Shown: one piece after another, positions 9,769 through 21,579 of the stretch | How the letters are laid out: the number at the start of each line of letters is the position of its first letter | Numbering within the stretch: position 1 is the stretch's first letter | Assembly: GCA_009801085.1 (NCBI GenBank) | Contig: VNWV01000044.1 | Span: forward strand, 1-64,000 | Length of the DNA stretch: 64,000 nucleotides | Direction: 5' to 3' | Origin: Lasiodiplodia sp. COLG20 | Lineage: Eukaryota > Ascomycota > Dothideomycetes > Botryosphaeriales > Botryosphaeriaceae | Translations under genes and position numbers: made by a program | The notes under the pieces: generated by a model | The model's input: the letters and a program-made list of their open reading frames with translations, nothing else | Told to the model about the DNA's origin: nothing | Database searches by the model: none

Positions 9769-12298
9769 CTACTGACTTGCCTGCAAGAGTGACTCCCTCA
9801 GCTTAGCCTGAAAGCTTAGTCTGGCTAATCTTCTGAAGCCTCGCCCGGTATCTCCATGAACACTAAAAGTGTTTGCCTCTGACGACAATTTCTGCCGCAC
9901 GGTGTTACATTTCCGCACATCCGTGAACAGGAGATTGAAATTTTTCCCAGAATCGTGATCAGATGATTCCATGTGATTGAAGAGCGTCTCGAGTGCTCGT
10001 AAAACCTCGCCCTCGCTAGCATTTCCCTCCAACGCAGTCCAGCGGTCGATAATACAAAAGCAGCGAACGTGGCTTGCCCGTGATGCCACCTCCCCAAATA
10101 GACTGTAGAGAGATTCGATGTCGTCAGCAACGAAGTCATCGCGTGGTTGGAATCCCTCAAGATCCGATATCTCGAGCAGCTGCAGAGTCAGACTGCGCAT
10201 CATGTCTTTCAAGACGGAAGACTCCTGTCTGATGCCCCGTGTGAGAGAACAGCAGTAAGAGATGACGTGAGCGGCTGGCTCGTCTTTCAGTGCATCAATG
10301 AGAGCGTGACGGATGAAATCTGTCGAAACCCCGCCTTTGCGCAGGCTCACGTCGTCCTCGACTAGCCTCACCGAGGATTCTGCACCGCTGAAGAACCGGC
10401 TGATGTTGAATTTTGGCGAAAGCAGTACGCCTTGCGCCCTGTCCTCCCGGGCTCTGTTGACCACGCTAGTGAGGGCCGGCGGCGTGGCATTGTGGATGAC
10501 AACTTTGGTGTACACGCCTAGAGATTCTTGAAGCTGCGCTTTGACGGCTGCCGGTGTGATGAGTGAACTAGAGGCTGCACTACCCAGATCTTGGGGCTCT
10601 TCATCCAAATATTCTTCGTCGTGTTCTGAATGATTTCTCTCCATGCCTTCTTCGTCCAAGGTGGGATGGGGTTCTGTTGTTTCGTCCAAGAGTGATGCCG
10701 GCGATATTTTCAGCTGGGAGAACTCATCATATGGGCTCTCAGAAAAGGGTATGATGGTTTGTGACTCAGAGAGCCCCAGCATGATATTCTTTGGCGAACC
10801 ATGCTCAGATACAGCATTACACTCTCCTTCGTATTGGGTGGTACAGGGCGGATCAGGGTCTGTTAGATTGAGATGCGATTCTTTCTGTGGAGCTGGCATG
10901 CTGTGATGTAACGGTGCGGAAGCCTCTGGAGGGCAATGCGGTATCAGTTCCATGGCTAACGAATTCCTGATAGGTCAGTACCCACCTGCTGCAAGCATCG
11001 CACGATCGGTAGTATCAAGGGTGTAGGCTGATGAAGGTCTTTGAGCGGGTAGTACGGAGCCCGATTGGCCTTGCTGCTCCGCAATCCATTGCGGGAGCGG
11101 AGAAGGCGAACGATTCACTGCAGCGAAAGGCGGTTAGATTCGACATAGCAGCTCATTGGTTGAAAAGTTCTTACGCTCTTTACCAATACCGGATCTTTTG
11201 ACCAGTATATCGAAGATGTTTCTTCCCGTCTTCTGAAGGCAGATACGAAGCTGCAACACCTTCTTGTGGATTTCTTGGTCTTCAAAATAATCGTCCGTGG
11301 CGCTCGCGATTAGCGGAATGGCGTCTAATACTTCGAGACCCACGTCACCAAGACCGGCGGTTACATTGAACCGAAAGTACCGCAAGGGCTCATTGGTAAG
11401 ATCGAGATGGTTATTGAGGAAGTGTCGTGCAGAAGATTCGGCATCTCTCGAGATGGCCTCCAAGGTGTTCCAAACTTCTGGGAAGAAGTTCCCGAATGCC
11501 TTCGAAGTCGGCTCTCCAGTACCTATCGATACAAGACAGTTGATATTATTGGTCAAAGGTTGTCCCCATTGCTGTTCGGCCTCCGACCAAAGGTGGTTCA
11601 CCGGATTGTTCGCACCAGTCGAACCGCTGAGAAATGCTTGCTTGAATCTGCCGATCTGGATGCGTTCGAAAAAGGTGGGTTCGGAAGATGTTGCACGAGC
11701 TGCCTCCCAAATTTTTGCGTCCTTCGGTGTGCCCATAGTTCTTGGGTAATTGGTGAACAAAACTGACTTCCTGTTTTGAGCGCTCGTTGCGCAGACGAAG
11801 CTAAAGTTTTATAAGCATCTCTAAAGCCGGGTTAGGTGAACAGCCCTACACTTTGCATCTCGGCAGTTGTTCGCGGAACGGCTCATCTTCTTTCCCCTTC
11901 AGAAGGCTTTTGATTCCCTTTTCCAAAGCCTCCGTATCGAATCTCGCCCGCATTTTCTGGCTGGAGTCGTAGCCGTCGGCGTTCTTCTCCGCGAAGACAT
12001 TCTCCATGAGATTATTGTAGGCCTCAATACACGCCGTCACATCCATATGCAAGCGGCCGAGCATTATGGCAATAAGTCTACATATGTGTTAATAAATGGT
12101 TACGATAGCAGTGCGCATGTCCGCTTACCCGCCAGTGCTGGTACCTCCTATCATGTCAAAATAGTCGCAAGGCTTTGGCGGATTCTCCTCATTGATTTGC
12201 AGCATCACCTTTTCCACGATGAGGAGGGAGGACAGCCCACGAACACCACCACCGTCCAGACTGAGCAGATTCAGAGGGTGATGCAGTTGGACGGGCAT
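9769..12298 (-). CDS. Patatin-like phospholipase with degenerate NACHT-like C-terminal module
   Basis: Proposed exons (minus strand) are 12298-12129, 12077-11850, 11800-11175, 11117-10986, and a last exon ending at 9769. The last acceptor is unclear: 10892 gives a 93-nt intron and about 759 residues, while 10955 would leave only 30 nt. The patatin domain is intact at its signatures: [10 protein letters not shown] (oxyanion loop, about residues 15-24) and GGTSTGG with the nucleophile Ser. The third-exon segment KSVLFTNYP and the dyad-region SIGTG also fit. The 394-residue C-terminal exon lacks any GxxGxGKS P-loop. Its layout (SYCCSL, a helix [16 protein letters not shown], then [12 protein letters not shown] in a Walker-B-like position) resembles a worn NACHT domain. 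No TPR or ankyrin repeats follow. Patatin-NACHT proteins are fungal NLR-type candidates. The C-terminal exon could also be a separate gene. Confidence 0.75.
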
Positions 12299-12752
12299 TA
12301 TTTGGACGAGCCAGCGGTGCTCCTACGGACAGAGGGGTGGGCTGGTGAGACGGAAGCGTGAACAGGGCAGTTCTTACGATAATATGTAGGCAGTATTTCC
12401 AGGTGGGGCAGTCACAAGGCTGCCTTGCATTCCTATAATCTATTTTTGGCGTCGGATCCCGACTCATTTGGTCTAGCCGAATGCAAGTCGTAAGCAGCCT
12501 TGCCTAATATAACCTCATGTAGCAGGTGACATAAATCCCTGCAGATGTAACTCCAAATGTGGTTGGTCATCGTGATCACACAAGCCAAGGCTTATTATCA
12601 CCATTATGGGCTTACTGGACGATGCAGAACTTCTAAAATAACGGCACCTCCAGTTGCAGACCAGGATACAAATGAATTTGAGATTAAGTCAAGATAGACG
12701 CATCAAGTGCTACGATATTTGAGAAGCTGTAACAGAACCACTGTGACGAAAA
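12299..12752. other. Intergenic between two genes on the minus strand
   Basis: This 454-bp gap separates the stop of the AAA+ ATPase gene from the start of the patatin-type gene. I see no gene; it presumably holds the promoter of the latter. Confidence 0.6.
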
Positions 12753-15700
12753 TCAGTTCTCCTTTTTGAAGTTGTTCCGCCATTCGTCACTCCTTAGAGT
12801 CAAATCGGTCGCCCGCTGCGAGTCGCTACCTCTGATATCTTCCAAGTAGCTTTCAAAACAGGCGTGGAACTGCAAGGCCTGCTCGAAATGCCTCCATCTT
12901 AACGAAAGTGGCCTCAAACTCGATTCTTCGGGAGCTTCTTCTTCGGCAAGTGCCACTGCCACTTGAGAGATGTTTCGAATGACTCTGCCGTTGACTGATT
13001 TTAGGTTCATCCTCTCGCGGATAAATTGCATGCATTGGCGCACGATATCACGGATGTTCATTTCCAGTCGTGATCTGTACTCAGGACTGGACTTCAGACG
13101 CTGCAGAGTGTTACGGAACAACTCTTCCATGACATCTTGGCTCAAATGTGGGTAGTGTATAGCTAGGTGGATACGGGACTTGATAGCCTCGTCGGTATGG
13201 CCTACTCTGTTAGTAGTCAAGAAAAGTACGCCTTGATAGTACTCCAGTTTTCGAAGAAAAACTGTGTCGCATGTTAGTATCTAGTCATGATACTTCCGGA
13301 AGAGGACCTACCGGAGCACACCTCATTTTCCCTAAACTGGTCGCGTCCTCTTTCGACCAATACGACATCTGCTTCATCCAAGAGGATAATGCAATTCCAA
13401 AGCTGCGCTCTGTAGAAGAGCATTTCCAACTTTTCCTCGATCTCTTTCGCATCGTTCCCCAAATTTCCGCAAGACAGCGAAAGCAGAGGCACCCGAAGCT
13501 CATCCCTCAAGCATTCCACAGTAGACGTCTTTCCAAGCTATTTCAACGTGTCAGTAGAGTTGTAATGAACGAATTTGGGGACCTTACGCCGGGAGCTCCG
13601 TGGAGGAGAATAATGAGTCCTTCGCCCTTACCAGCAACGAGATCATGTGTCGGCCTGCTCTTCTGTGCAGCGCCTTGCTTATGATTCACCATATGCTTCC
13701 TTACCAATGTCTTGATCACGGCTTGATGGGTGGGCTCTAGCAGCAGATCATTCCAACCTGATGAATCCTGGATGGGATCTTGCAGGCCTTCAACAGCCAG
13801 AATCGCAAAGCACGTGCGGCCGAGAATGTAACCACAGACTTTATCCGCCAAAAGCAATTTGTTGCTCCCAAAAAATCTCTTCTCGAAATCCTCAACCGTG
13901 ATGGGCTCTTCATAGCTACGGATCTTGAACTCGCTCAGGAAGGGATCGTCGCTTACGAGCTTTAGTCTGATAGATCGATCGATGTGCGAGTCATTGTATA
14001 TGCACTCATCCACTGAGGTGCCGGAGTAGGCCTGGCTCTCTGCTTTCTCCTCCCCTGGGCGCTTTGAGGACTCATTTGCTTCCTTGTTGACCTTCCATAC
14101 CTTGAATGGCCATGCCTCGACGAACTCTCCCGAGTTCCTGATTAATGGTATGTTCATTGACAAGAAGGATGTCCAATCGGGGTCTTCCTTGAAAGCAGCT
14201 GAGTGATCCACAATGATCGGGCCCTGTATGTGCTTTGAGGTCAGACCAAGCCCTTCTACTGCAGGCCTAGACAGGACCCCGTTTGATCGCTGCGTGTACC
14301 TTTTGCCCGTGTACATCTGGTAGCAGAAGGAGGGCTTTGTGACGCTAAGGAACTTGTGGCCAATGTTTTCAAAGCGTTGTTGTAGCTTCTCCTGATTCAT
14401 TGCGTACCGAAGCGGGACCACTCGGATCGAGTTGATCTCCCTTTCTCCTTCGAAGTGCGAAAGAAAATAGTGCTTCATGATCGTTCCCATTCTGGAGCCG
14501 TCGTAATCGATCTTGTAGCATTGGATTTTGAAAGGGTTGACAATTCTTCCTGTTTTCATGTACTCGTCTTCCGGACCTGTTTGACTCAAGATCGGCCGGC
14601 CGTTGGCTACGTCAAGGATTCTCCACGCAGCTGGCTCACTTGAAGTATTCTGAGAGGTGCTTTGGTCATCCTCGCTCGATGAATGGGCATCTTCTTCCCC
14701 GGACCCTCGAGAAACGATGATATCCCCAGGCCGGAAGAGATACCAGAGATCCTCAAATGATATCTTCTGAGGTACGTTCTCGTTGTCCCGGTATTTGCGA
14801 GCCACAGGGGTGACTGCGAATTCGATAAAGCGTATCAAACACTTCATGTCTTCTAGCAGCTTTCGCCTTTGATGCAGCTTATTCTTCATCTCCCTGTGGT
14901 GCGATACCGCTTCAGGTGCTATAGCATTGCTGTTATCATTTCTACCAGTTGTGTAATTTTGCTCCAGACGGTCGATTTCGTTCTCTAGTTCATCTCTCTT
15001 CTTGTTGATGCTCTCCCGGTAATGCCAGAAAAACTTGTATGGTCGAAGGAAGACCACCGATTGGTTCTCCATCTCATTGTTAGGAGCTTCGGGTACGGCC
15101 CATTCTCCCTCAGAAACATCTCTCAGAGATTGAAGGAGGTCACGCGAGTGAATCCGGATCCGCTCGGGTATTTCTTGCCCGCTCTTCCACTTCTTCTCCC
15201 AAATCTCTAGCGGATCCCGACCCTCAGAGTTGACGATAAACGGCTGGGTCTCGTCCGTCGATCTTTGCCAGTAGAACCTTGGCTTCCCAGCAAGTGCCTG
15301 TATGGTGGTAGGTGGCTTTCCCTCGACAAACTGCTTGAAGGCAGGCCAGGTGTCAACACGAAGACCTGATCGAATTTCTTGGCGCTTGGACCCCCGCCCC
15401 TTACACTTCAACATTGATTGAAGCAGTGCTATGGTTGACTTAAGTGACTCGACCGCATCTTCCGAGTTGCTGTGCTTCTCCCGGAGAATCTTAATGAAAT
15501 CTTCTAAGGAATCCAGCCTCACTGATCCATCTTCGTTGATGTACTCGGTGAAGTAAGACCTCGCCCCTACGTCCAGTCGGCTCAATGCGTAAGCCATTTG
15601 GTCTTGGCCCGTCGGGTACAACTCCCTGTCCCACAGCATCTTCCGCCGGAGATGCTGGACGAACAGCGGTAGCTCCATGCCGGGGAGGTTTCCACTGAAT

Positions 15701-16200
15701 ATGGGCGCGTCCGGAAACGGCTTCCGCAGATCGATGCCAATCTGGTTCAGTCGAAAGTTGACGACGGAAGAATTGGATGGCATCACAACCGTCTGTACTT
15801 CGCCTGTCACCATGGCCGGCTTGTTTGCTGGTCGGTTTAGGCTGGTGTGAGCAACCTCATTACTCGTCTCAGACGCACTAAAGCTTTCCACACCGTCGAC
15901 AAGAATCTTCTCAAGTTGAGATGTTGTTTCCGTTGATTCATTGACATCTTCCTGTTCGCTTGTTGGCAGTGGCCCTCTTATTGTCACTGTTAAACCTGTC
16001 TCTTCCCTTGGACGCAGGGGGGGAGAGCTCGGTATATCCTCGTGATCAAGCTCATCGTGCGTTTGCAAAGGAGCTGGTTCCAGAGTCCTCCAGAAATAAA
16101 TGAAGGAGAAATTTTCGTAGAGAAATTGTAGCATGGCTGTCAAGAAAGAAGGATGAAGAAGGCAGGCGGGGAGAACAAGGCTGAGTAAAGGTATAACCAT
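12753..16200 (-). CDS. Large AAA+ ATPase with fungal DUF7025-type region
   Basis: Exons 16200-13588, 13537-13312 and 13261-12753 give about 1115 residues. The N-terminal 400 residues are polar and low-complexity in parts. A central region with FKIQCYKIDYDGSRMG and IRVVPLRY fits the DUF7025 block that precedes the ATPase in many fungal proteins. The AAA+ core is complete: Walker A HGAPG/LGKTST, cut by the first intron after residue 871; Walker B NCIILLDEAD at about 919-928; sensor-1-like LFLTTNR; and the lid-region SRIHLAIHYPHL. The first ATG is at 16200; a second in-frame one at 16137 would also serve. The cellular role of this family is not established. It lies in tandem with the patatin gene and divergent from a HET gene, which hints at a shared recognition context (inference). 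Confidence 0.87.
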
Positions 16201-16778
16201 AAATGATCCTTTCTACGTGGTGTAGAAGCTGAGGAACAAGACAATGAAAATGGAAGGGTATGACCAGCAGAACTCGTCGAGGAAGGGACTGAAATACAGT
16301 ATCATGCATATTCAGCCTCGTGAAGCGCCTTGTACGAGTAAATAGGCTGCAACTTGTCTGCATGCATGTCTTACTCAAGCAGGCTGGTCAATGTAAGCCA
16401 ACCCGCTTCACATTGCCACGATGCGCAGTCAGGGCTCGCATGTGAAAAGCTGACTGCGCATGCATGATTGCGTCTCGCGTTATATTCCCTCTTTTGTGTA
16501 CTGCGACCGGTGGCCATGTCATCATTGGGTGGGGTAGACGAGTAGGCGTGGATGCTCATTGGCATGAGCCGAGATATTCCGCTGCACCTCACCACACCTC
16601 GACAGCCACACAGCCTCAAGACTTTCAGACCGTGGGGGCCAAACATTCGGCGACGGCGCCGCCCACTGTCTGCTTTTGCTTCTCTCCTTCCCGTGTCCAC
16701 AAACTTTTTTTCTTGCACCGAGAAACCAAGCGAAGACCACTCTTGTTCCCTATCAGCATAACTAACTAAGAATCAGAC
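16201..16778. promoter_or_regulatory. Shared divergent promoter region, AAA+ gene / HET-like gene
   Basis: This 578-bp gap lies between two divergent start codons. It probably contains both promoters. No gene and no clear core element could be picked out; a T/C-rich stretch occurs at 16675-16715 near the HET-like start. Confidence 0.45.
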
Positions 16779-19112
16779 ATGGATCACCTACGGACGGATT
16801 TCCAGCCTGCCCCCTTCCGAGAAAGATTTTACACTGAAGAAAACGGCGGATTCCACACTTTCCCGTCACGTTGCGGCTGGACGATCGATGAAGAGGACAG
16901 ATGCTATTCGGAAAACCCTGGTGCGGATGGAAAACAGCTGGAAGCCTTTTTACAGGCTTGGCTTTTTTTCGGCTTGCTCTATGCCACTCTGGGTGAAGAG
17001 GTTCTCGGAAAAGCTCCCGATTGCTTTCGCCAATTCGTCGATCCGAATGGCCCCATGCCATACATCACAACGAAGCCTCTCCCAGGCCTGCTGCAAAAAT
17101 GGGCGCATCGCGAAAAAGATCCAGTGTTCAAGAGAGATCGGAACTTGCGCATGATTCGAACACAAATGGCTCTTGATCGCGCTCGTGCCGTAGTCAGAAG
17201 ATACTTCACAGTAGAGGGGCAGAGCATTGACCCGGAAGTGGAAATGGACGAGTCTTTCGGTCTATCGTTGATCATCTTAGGTGAATCACTGTCTTGCACA
17301 AAGAACAGGATCATCAGCCAAGGGAGCCTTACCATCCGGGGCTGGCATAGTGAAGCACAAGAAGGATGGGGGTCCAGTATCGCAGTGACGAAGGGAATGA
17401 TCGAAAAGGGATGGTGTCCCAGGTCTGTCTACGTGCTGAGAAATCAACTAAAGGGAAACACGACCGCTTTGCATGAAGCCTACATGTTTCGACGCTCAAA
17501 ACAAGGCACCACTCATGAGTACTGCACAGAAACCACTTGTGAGGTGAGAACCCTAGACAGCAGTGCTGAGTACAAACAACGACATAGGTGCCAATCCGGT
17601 GACTGCGGATCTGAGGGACCCAACGTGGCCGATCTTGTTAAAATCATCAGAAGCGGCGGAGTTCCCGTGTTGGAATTGAAGGATAACCTGACCATCACTG
17701 TCAAGGCACATGAACAGTCGGAAGACTACGCTGCAATCACTCACGTCTGGAGCGATGGATTTGGAAATCCACTTCGCAATGAGATGCCTCGGTGTCAGCT
17801 CGAATTCTTGGCCAATGCCATGACGGAGTCAGAGGAGCATCTGAAGATGAGGAACCATAGCCGAAAGCTGTTCTGGATCGATACTTTGGCCATTCCTGTC
17901 GGAGCGGAAAACAAACCAGAACGGAAGGCTTCCATCGGCCGTATCCATGACATTTTCGTCAACTCGAAGTATACCATCGTGTTTGACTCTGAGCTCTCTG
18001 CGATGAAAGTCGGGAACAGGTACGTGGAGACGGCAATCAACATACTCGCCAGCGGATGGATGCAGAGGCTCTGGACCCTTCAAGAAGCGTATTTGAGCAA
18101 GCGACTGTTCTTCAAATTTCAGGACACGTCGTTGGACCTGGAAATCCTGGAAGAGCTTTTCCCACAGGCGAAGGGCAACAGCTCCTCAATTCTCCCCGAT
18201 GCCGCAAGAAATTATTTCGATAGTATTATGGGGACAGCACGGCAGGCACGGATCCATCAGATGACTCCAAGAGATGGAGTGAGCTTGATTGCATCGATAT
18301 GGAAAGCAGCGCACTGGCGGACCACGAGCAGAAAGCAGCACGAAGCAGTTGCGATAGCCACCCTACTTGATTTGAACTCCGGATCGTCCACAATGGCCAG
18401 TTTTCTGAACGAGACATATGTCACTGGCGACGAGGAATTCAACACAGCCAAGTATCACGAAAGCATGAAGAATCTCTGGGCGCTCATCCACGACGTTTAC
18501 CCCGGATCCATTCCGGCTGGCATTATTTTCTTGCCCCCACCGAGGCTTTCGATGGACGGACTCGGCTGGGCGCCCGTTTCTTGGCTCTCAGGGCAAACTT
18601 CTGATGATTTGCAGCCGCTCTTTGCGCAGAACCCACCAACACATCTTGATCAGAACGGCCTTCTCGTCGAGTTTCCCGGGTTCTTCCTTCACTGCACCTC
18701 CTCCGGGAAGCGTGAGTTGCAACACCTAAGCGAGGGGAGAAGCGAGATCTGCTTTCCGTACGGCAGCAATCTCTTGGAATGGTACCAAGTGCGCAAGCTT
18801 TTTGGCAATGGAGAAAATGGCACCACTGTGCGTTCCGATGAGACAGCAAACTACGCAATCATCATCCCGCAAGAGCAGCCTCGTACTATTGAAGAGGTCG
18901 GTCTGTTCGTGGAGATTCAACGGGATCAATTGCAACGGTCTTTGGAGAGTAGCAGGACAAGTCGTATCTTTCATATCTCCATTCTTTTCCGTGTGTTGGT
19001 CAGGCGCGACTTGGGCAACAATACAGCAGAAAACAAGGAAGAGTTCTTTCTCAATACTGATTCGATACTAGGAGAGCTGGTTGACCGAAGCCAGAAGTGG
19101 TACGTAAAGTGA
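16779..19112 (+). CDS. HET-domain protein (heterokaryon incompatibility type), single exon
   Basis: An uninterrupted frame of 777 residues. The HET signature blocks are present in the divergent form typical of long single-exon HET proteins: DYAAITHVWSDG at about residues 314-325, LFWIDTLAIPV at about 363-373, and RLWTLQEAYLS at about 430-440. A Cys/His-rich stretch (HEYCTETTCEV and HRCQSGDCGS) precedes them. HET-domain proteins trigger incompatibility cell death when activated. No separate N-terminal effector or repeat sensor is visible. The start ATG follows a short leader in a favourable context (agacATGG). The gene is divergent from the AAA+ ATPase gene. Confidence 0.87.
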   Translation: MDHLRTDFQPAPFRERFYTEENGGFHTFPSRCGWTIDEEDRCYSENPGADGKQLEAFLQAWLFFGLLYATLGEEVLGKAPDCFRQFVDPNGPMPYITTKPLPGLLQKWAHREKDPVFKRDRNLRMIRTQMALDRARAVVRRYFTVEGQSIDPEVEMDESFGLSLIILGESLSCTKNRIISQGSLTIRGWHSEAQEGWGSSIAVTKGMIEKGWCPRSVYVLRNQLKGNTTALHEAYMFRRSKQGTTHEYCTETTCEVRTLDSSAEYKQRHRCQSGDCGSEGPNVADLVKIIRSGGVPVLELKDNLTITVKAHEQSEDYAAITHVWSDGFGNPLRNEMPRCQLEFLANAMTESEEHLKMRNHSRKLFWIDTLAIPVGAENKPERKASIGRIHDIFVNSKYTIVFDSELSAMKVGNRYVETAINILASGWMQRLWTLQEAYLSKRLFFKFQDTSLDLEILEELFPQAKGNSSSILPDAARNYFDSIMGTARQARIHQMTPRDGVSLIASIWKAAHWRTTSRKQHEAVAIATLLDLNSGSSTMASFLNETYVTGDEEFNTAKYHESMKNLWALIHDVYPGSIPAGIIFLPPPRLSMDGLGWAPVSWLSGQTSDDLQPLFAQNPPTHLDQNGLLVEFPGFFLHCTSSGKRELQHLSEGRSEICFPYGSNLLEWYQVRKLFGNGENGTTVRSDETANYAIIIPQEQPRTIEEVGLFVEIQRDQLQRSLESSRTSRIFHISILFRVLVRRDLGNNTAENKEEFFLNTDSILGELVDRSQKWYVK

Positions 19113-19356
19113 TGTCTCTCATTTCTCTCATGTCTCGTATGTATTTTCATACAATAGCATTAGTCTCAACACTCGATCTTTTAGTACAACTTTACCTAAT
19201 AATCCGACAATTCATGTGATCCTTTTCGGTCAATAGGAACTGGCTCAGACGCTTGGCAGTCTACGCAGGAACTTGTGTCCATAACACCTTTGCGTGCTCA
19301 GTGACATCATTTTCACTCATCAGCATCCGTCTATAAAATTACAGTTACACATTCCC

Positions 19357-21579
19357 CTAGAGCTCAGGCAGCACATTATGGACAGCAGCCCGGGTGAAGG
19401 TCCTGGCTGATGAGTTGCTCGTCCTGCACATCCTTCCGTCTTCCGCAACATTCCACTCCTCGCTCCCTACAGCCGCAACGCCGTAGAATAGATCCAAGGG
19501 ATCGTACTTCTTCTTGATCTCCCTCAGCTTAGCGTAGTTGCTGCCGTAGAAGTACTTCTGCCAGTTTGGCTGACGGAAGTCACCCTGCCTCTGATATTAG
19601 TAAAGCTTCCGGGTGTTGATGTTGTCACTGCTCACCTCGTTCGCGTAACAGCCAGACTCGGGAGCCAGCGCAGTGAGCTGGGGGATGTAGTTGTTAGTCA
19701 TCTTTTCCTGCCATTCGATCATATCCTCCCACGGAGCGGTGAAGTTCCATGGCCTGTGTTTGAGATTATCAGTCAGTCTTGCAATCCAGCAACTAAAGGT
19801 CCGGGGTGATCCTTACGTTGTGACGACCGTATCCACAAGCGCATCTCTCCACGCCGGCAGAACAGAGTTGTACACATCCCCGGTAACTTCCTTCGACACA
19901 TTCAGCGCAACATTGATGAACGTCGCCCCATCCTCCACAATGTTACGGTAAACCGCCACAATCTCATCGTTCCTCTCCTGCACCACACTCCGCGGCAGCA
20001 GCCACCCACCATACTGCGCAATACCCACCTGAATCGGGCTCTGCATCGTCGTAAACTGCTCGTAATACCCATCAAACTGGTTCACGTAGCTGTCATACGT
20101 GATATTCCAGCCCTTCAACATCTCCTCAAACGGCCGCAGCAACTCGACCAACCCCTCCCCCGTCACCCCGGGCGCCGTAATCGGCGTAATCCCAAACCAA
20201 GCATCCGTAAACGACCAAATCACCATCGCGCCAGCATCCACAAACTTCGGCAACTCGAGCTGCCACGCCGCAATCGCCCCCCAAAACGTCTCCTTGTCGA
20301 TGCCCTCAGCCGTAAACGTCAAATTCGCCCCCGACACCACGACATCCTCATGCGCCTTACTCACCATCCCCAGCACAACCCCCCACGACCCCGCGCCCCC
20401 GCCACTCAGCGCCCAATACAAATCCGCATTCTCCTCCCTACTCGCCCTGCGCAGCGTCCCCGTCCCGTCCACCACCTCCCACTCGAGCACCTGGTCCGCG
20501 CCCAGTCCGTAGCGAGAGGATAAGGCCGAGTGCCCGCCGCCTTGGCTGTAGCCGCCCGCGATGCCGACGGTCGGACACTCGCCGCCGACGACGGCGAGGC
20601 CGGCGGAGGAGGCTAGCGCGTAGGCCTCGCCGCCTTGCACGCCGGCGCCGACGCGGATGGCGGGGCCGGTGTAGGTCGGCGACGTGTAGTTGGTGAGCGA
20701 GAGGGATTTTAGGTGGTGGGTCCAGAGGGCGAGGGCGCCGGCGCCGGTGGATTTGCCGTTGTAGCTGGTGGAGGACGTTAGTGGGGGGTTGGGCTGGGGG
20801 AGGTTTGGGGATTGGAGACATTGTCTTGGGATGTGGGCGCGAGTGGAGATGAGGGGGTTGAACAGGACAGTTTCTTTTGTTTTTGCTTTTTTGGAGGATA
20901 AAGAAAATATAGTATGCCTCGTCTTTTTCTTTTCAAAAAAAAAAAAAAAAGAACAACGCATGGATATTGAAGCTATCGTCGGGACGTGTACGTGAAGTTT
21001 TTAATTCGACATTCTCGTCCCGACGATAGCTTCAACTACCCCTGAGCAAAAAACAAATCCACGCTAGCCATTGGCTGCGAGAGGGGACTGTACGCATTGC
21101 GCGTGGATCGCGGGGAAATTGGAGATGATGGCTTACTCATGGCCGGTATTGCGGACGACAAGACGAATGTTTTTCTCGGTAGCAAACTTGATGCCTGCTA
21201 CCACATGGTCGCTCGTCGACACATTGATCGCATATCGGACGTAGTTGCCGAATTCGCAAGGCGTGTCCTGTGGCGTGAACGGGTCGCAGCTGCGGTTGGC
21301 GAAGAACGGCGCCATGACGGAGCTCGAGGACTCGTAATGGCCTTGCGGCCACTGCCAATTGTCGCGCAGGGACTGGCAGGTGGCATCGTCGTATTCCGGG
21401 TCGTGGCAGGGCGCGGCGAGCGGAGTGGTTGCCACCAGGCGGCCGTCGACCGTCTCGTTAAGCTGCTGCCAGTCGGATGGCGTGGGCCAGCAGTCGTCGC
21501 CGGGTAAGCAGCGGCAGTTGTCGGCTGCCAGGGTCGAGCCGAGCAGTGCCGCAACGGCGGCGAATTGTCGAGACCGCAT
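19357..21579 (-). CDS. Secreted FAD-linked oxidoreductase, berberine-bridge-enzyme type
   Basis: Exons 21579-21137, 20764-19817, 19753-19636 and 19584-19357 give about 578 residues. The N terminus is a signal peptide (AAVAALLGSTLA then ADNC). The FAD-binding PCMH domain shows VVRNTGHDYNGKSTG, where H147 is the predicted 8-alpha-histidyl flavin link, and GGECPTVGIAGG, where C211 is the predicted 6-S-cysteinyl link. This suggests a bicovalent flavoprotein. The C-terminal BBE motif is NYAKLREIKKKYDPLDLFYG. Such enzymes oxidise sugars, alkaloid-like or polyketide substrates with oxygen; the substrate here is unknown. The first intron is 372 nt, about six times its neighbours, and contains a perfect hairpin and a 17-nt A/T tract. 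Splicing across it restores the conserved Asp and frame, so the gene looks functional if the intron is removed. Confidence 0.88.
20967..21035. repeat. Perfect 20-bp inverted repeat inside an intron
   Basis: Bases 20967-20986 and 21016-21035 are exact reverse complements with a 29-nt spacer. A run of A lies about 17-30 nt to the left. The hairpin lies within the 372-nt first intron of the FAD-oxidase gene. It could be the remnant of a small inserted element or a structured intron; the sequence does not decide. Confidence 0.9.

Noticed and set aside
20765..20961. N-terminal extension of the FAD-oxidase second exon (MRCSFFFFFEKK...)
   Set aside because: It reads through the polypyrimidine part of the 372-nt intron. 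Splicing from 21137 to 20764 restores the conserved NTGHDYNGKS.
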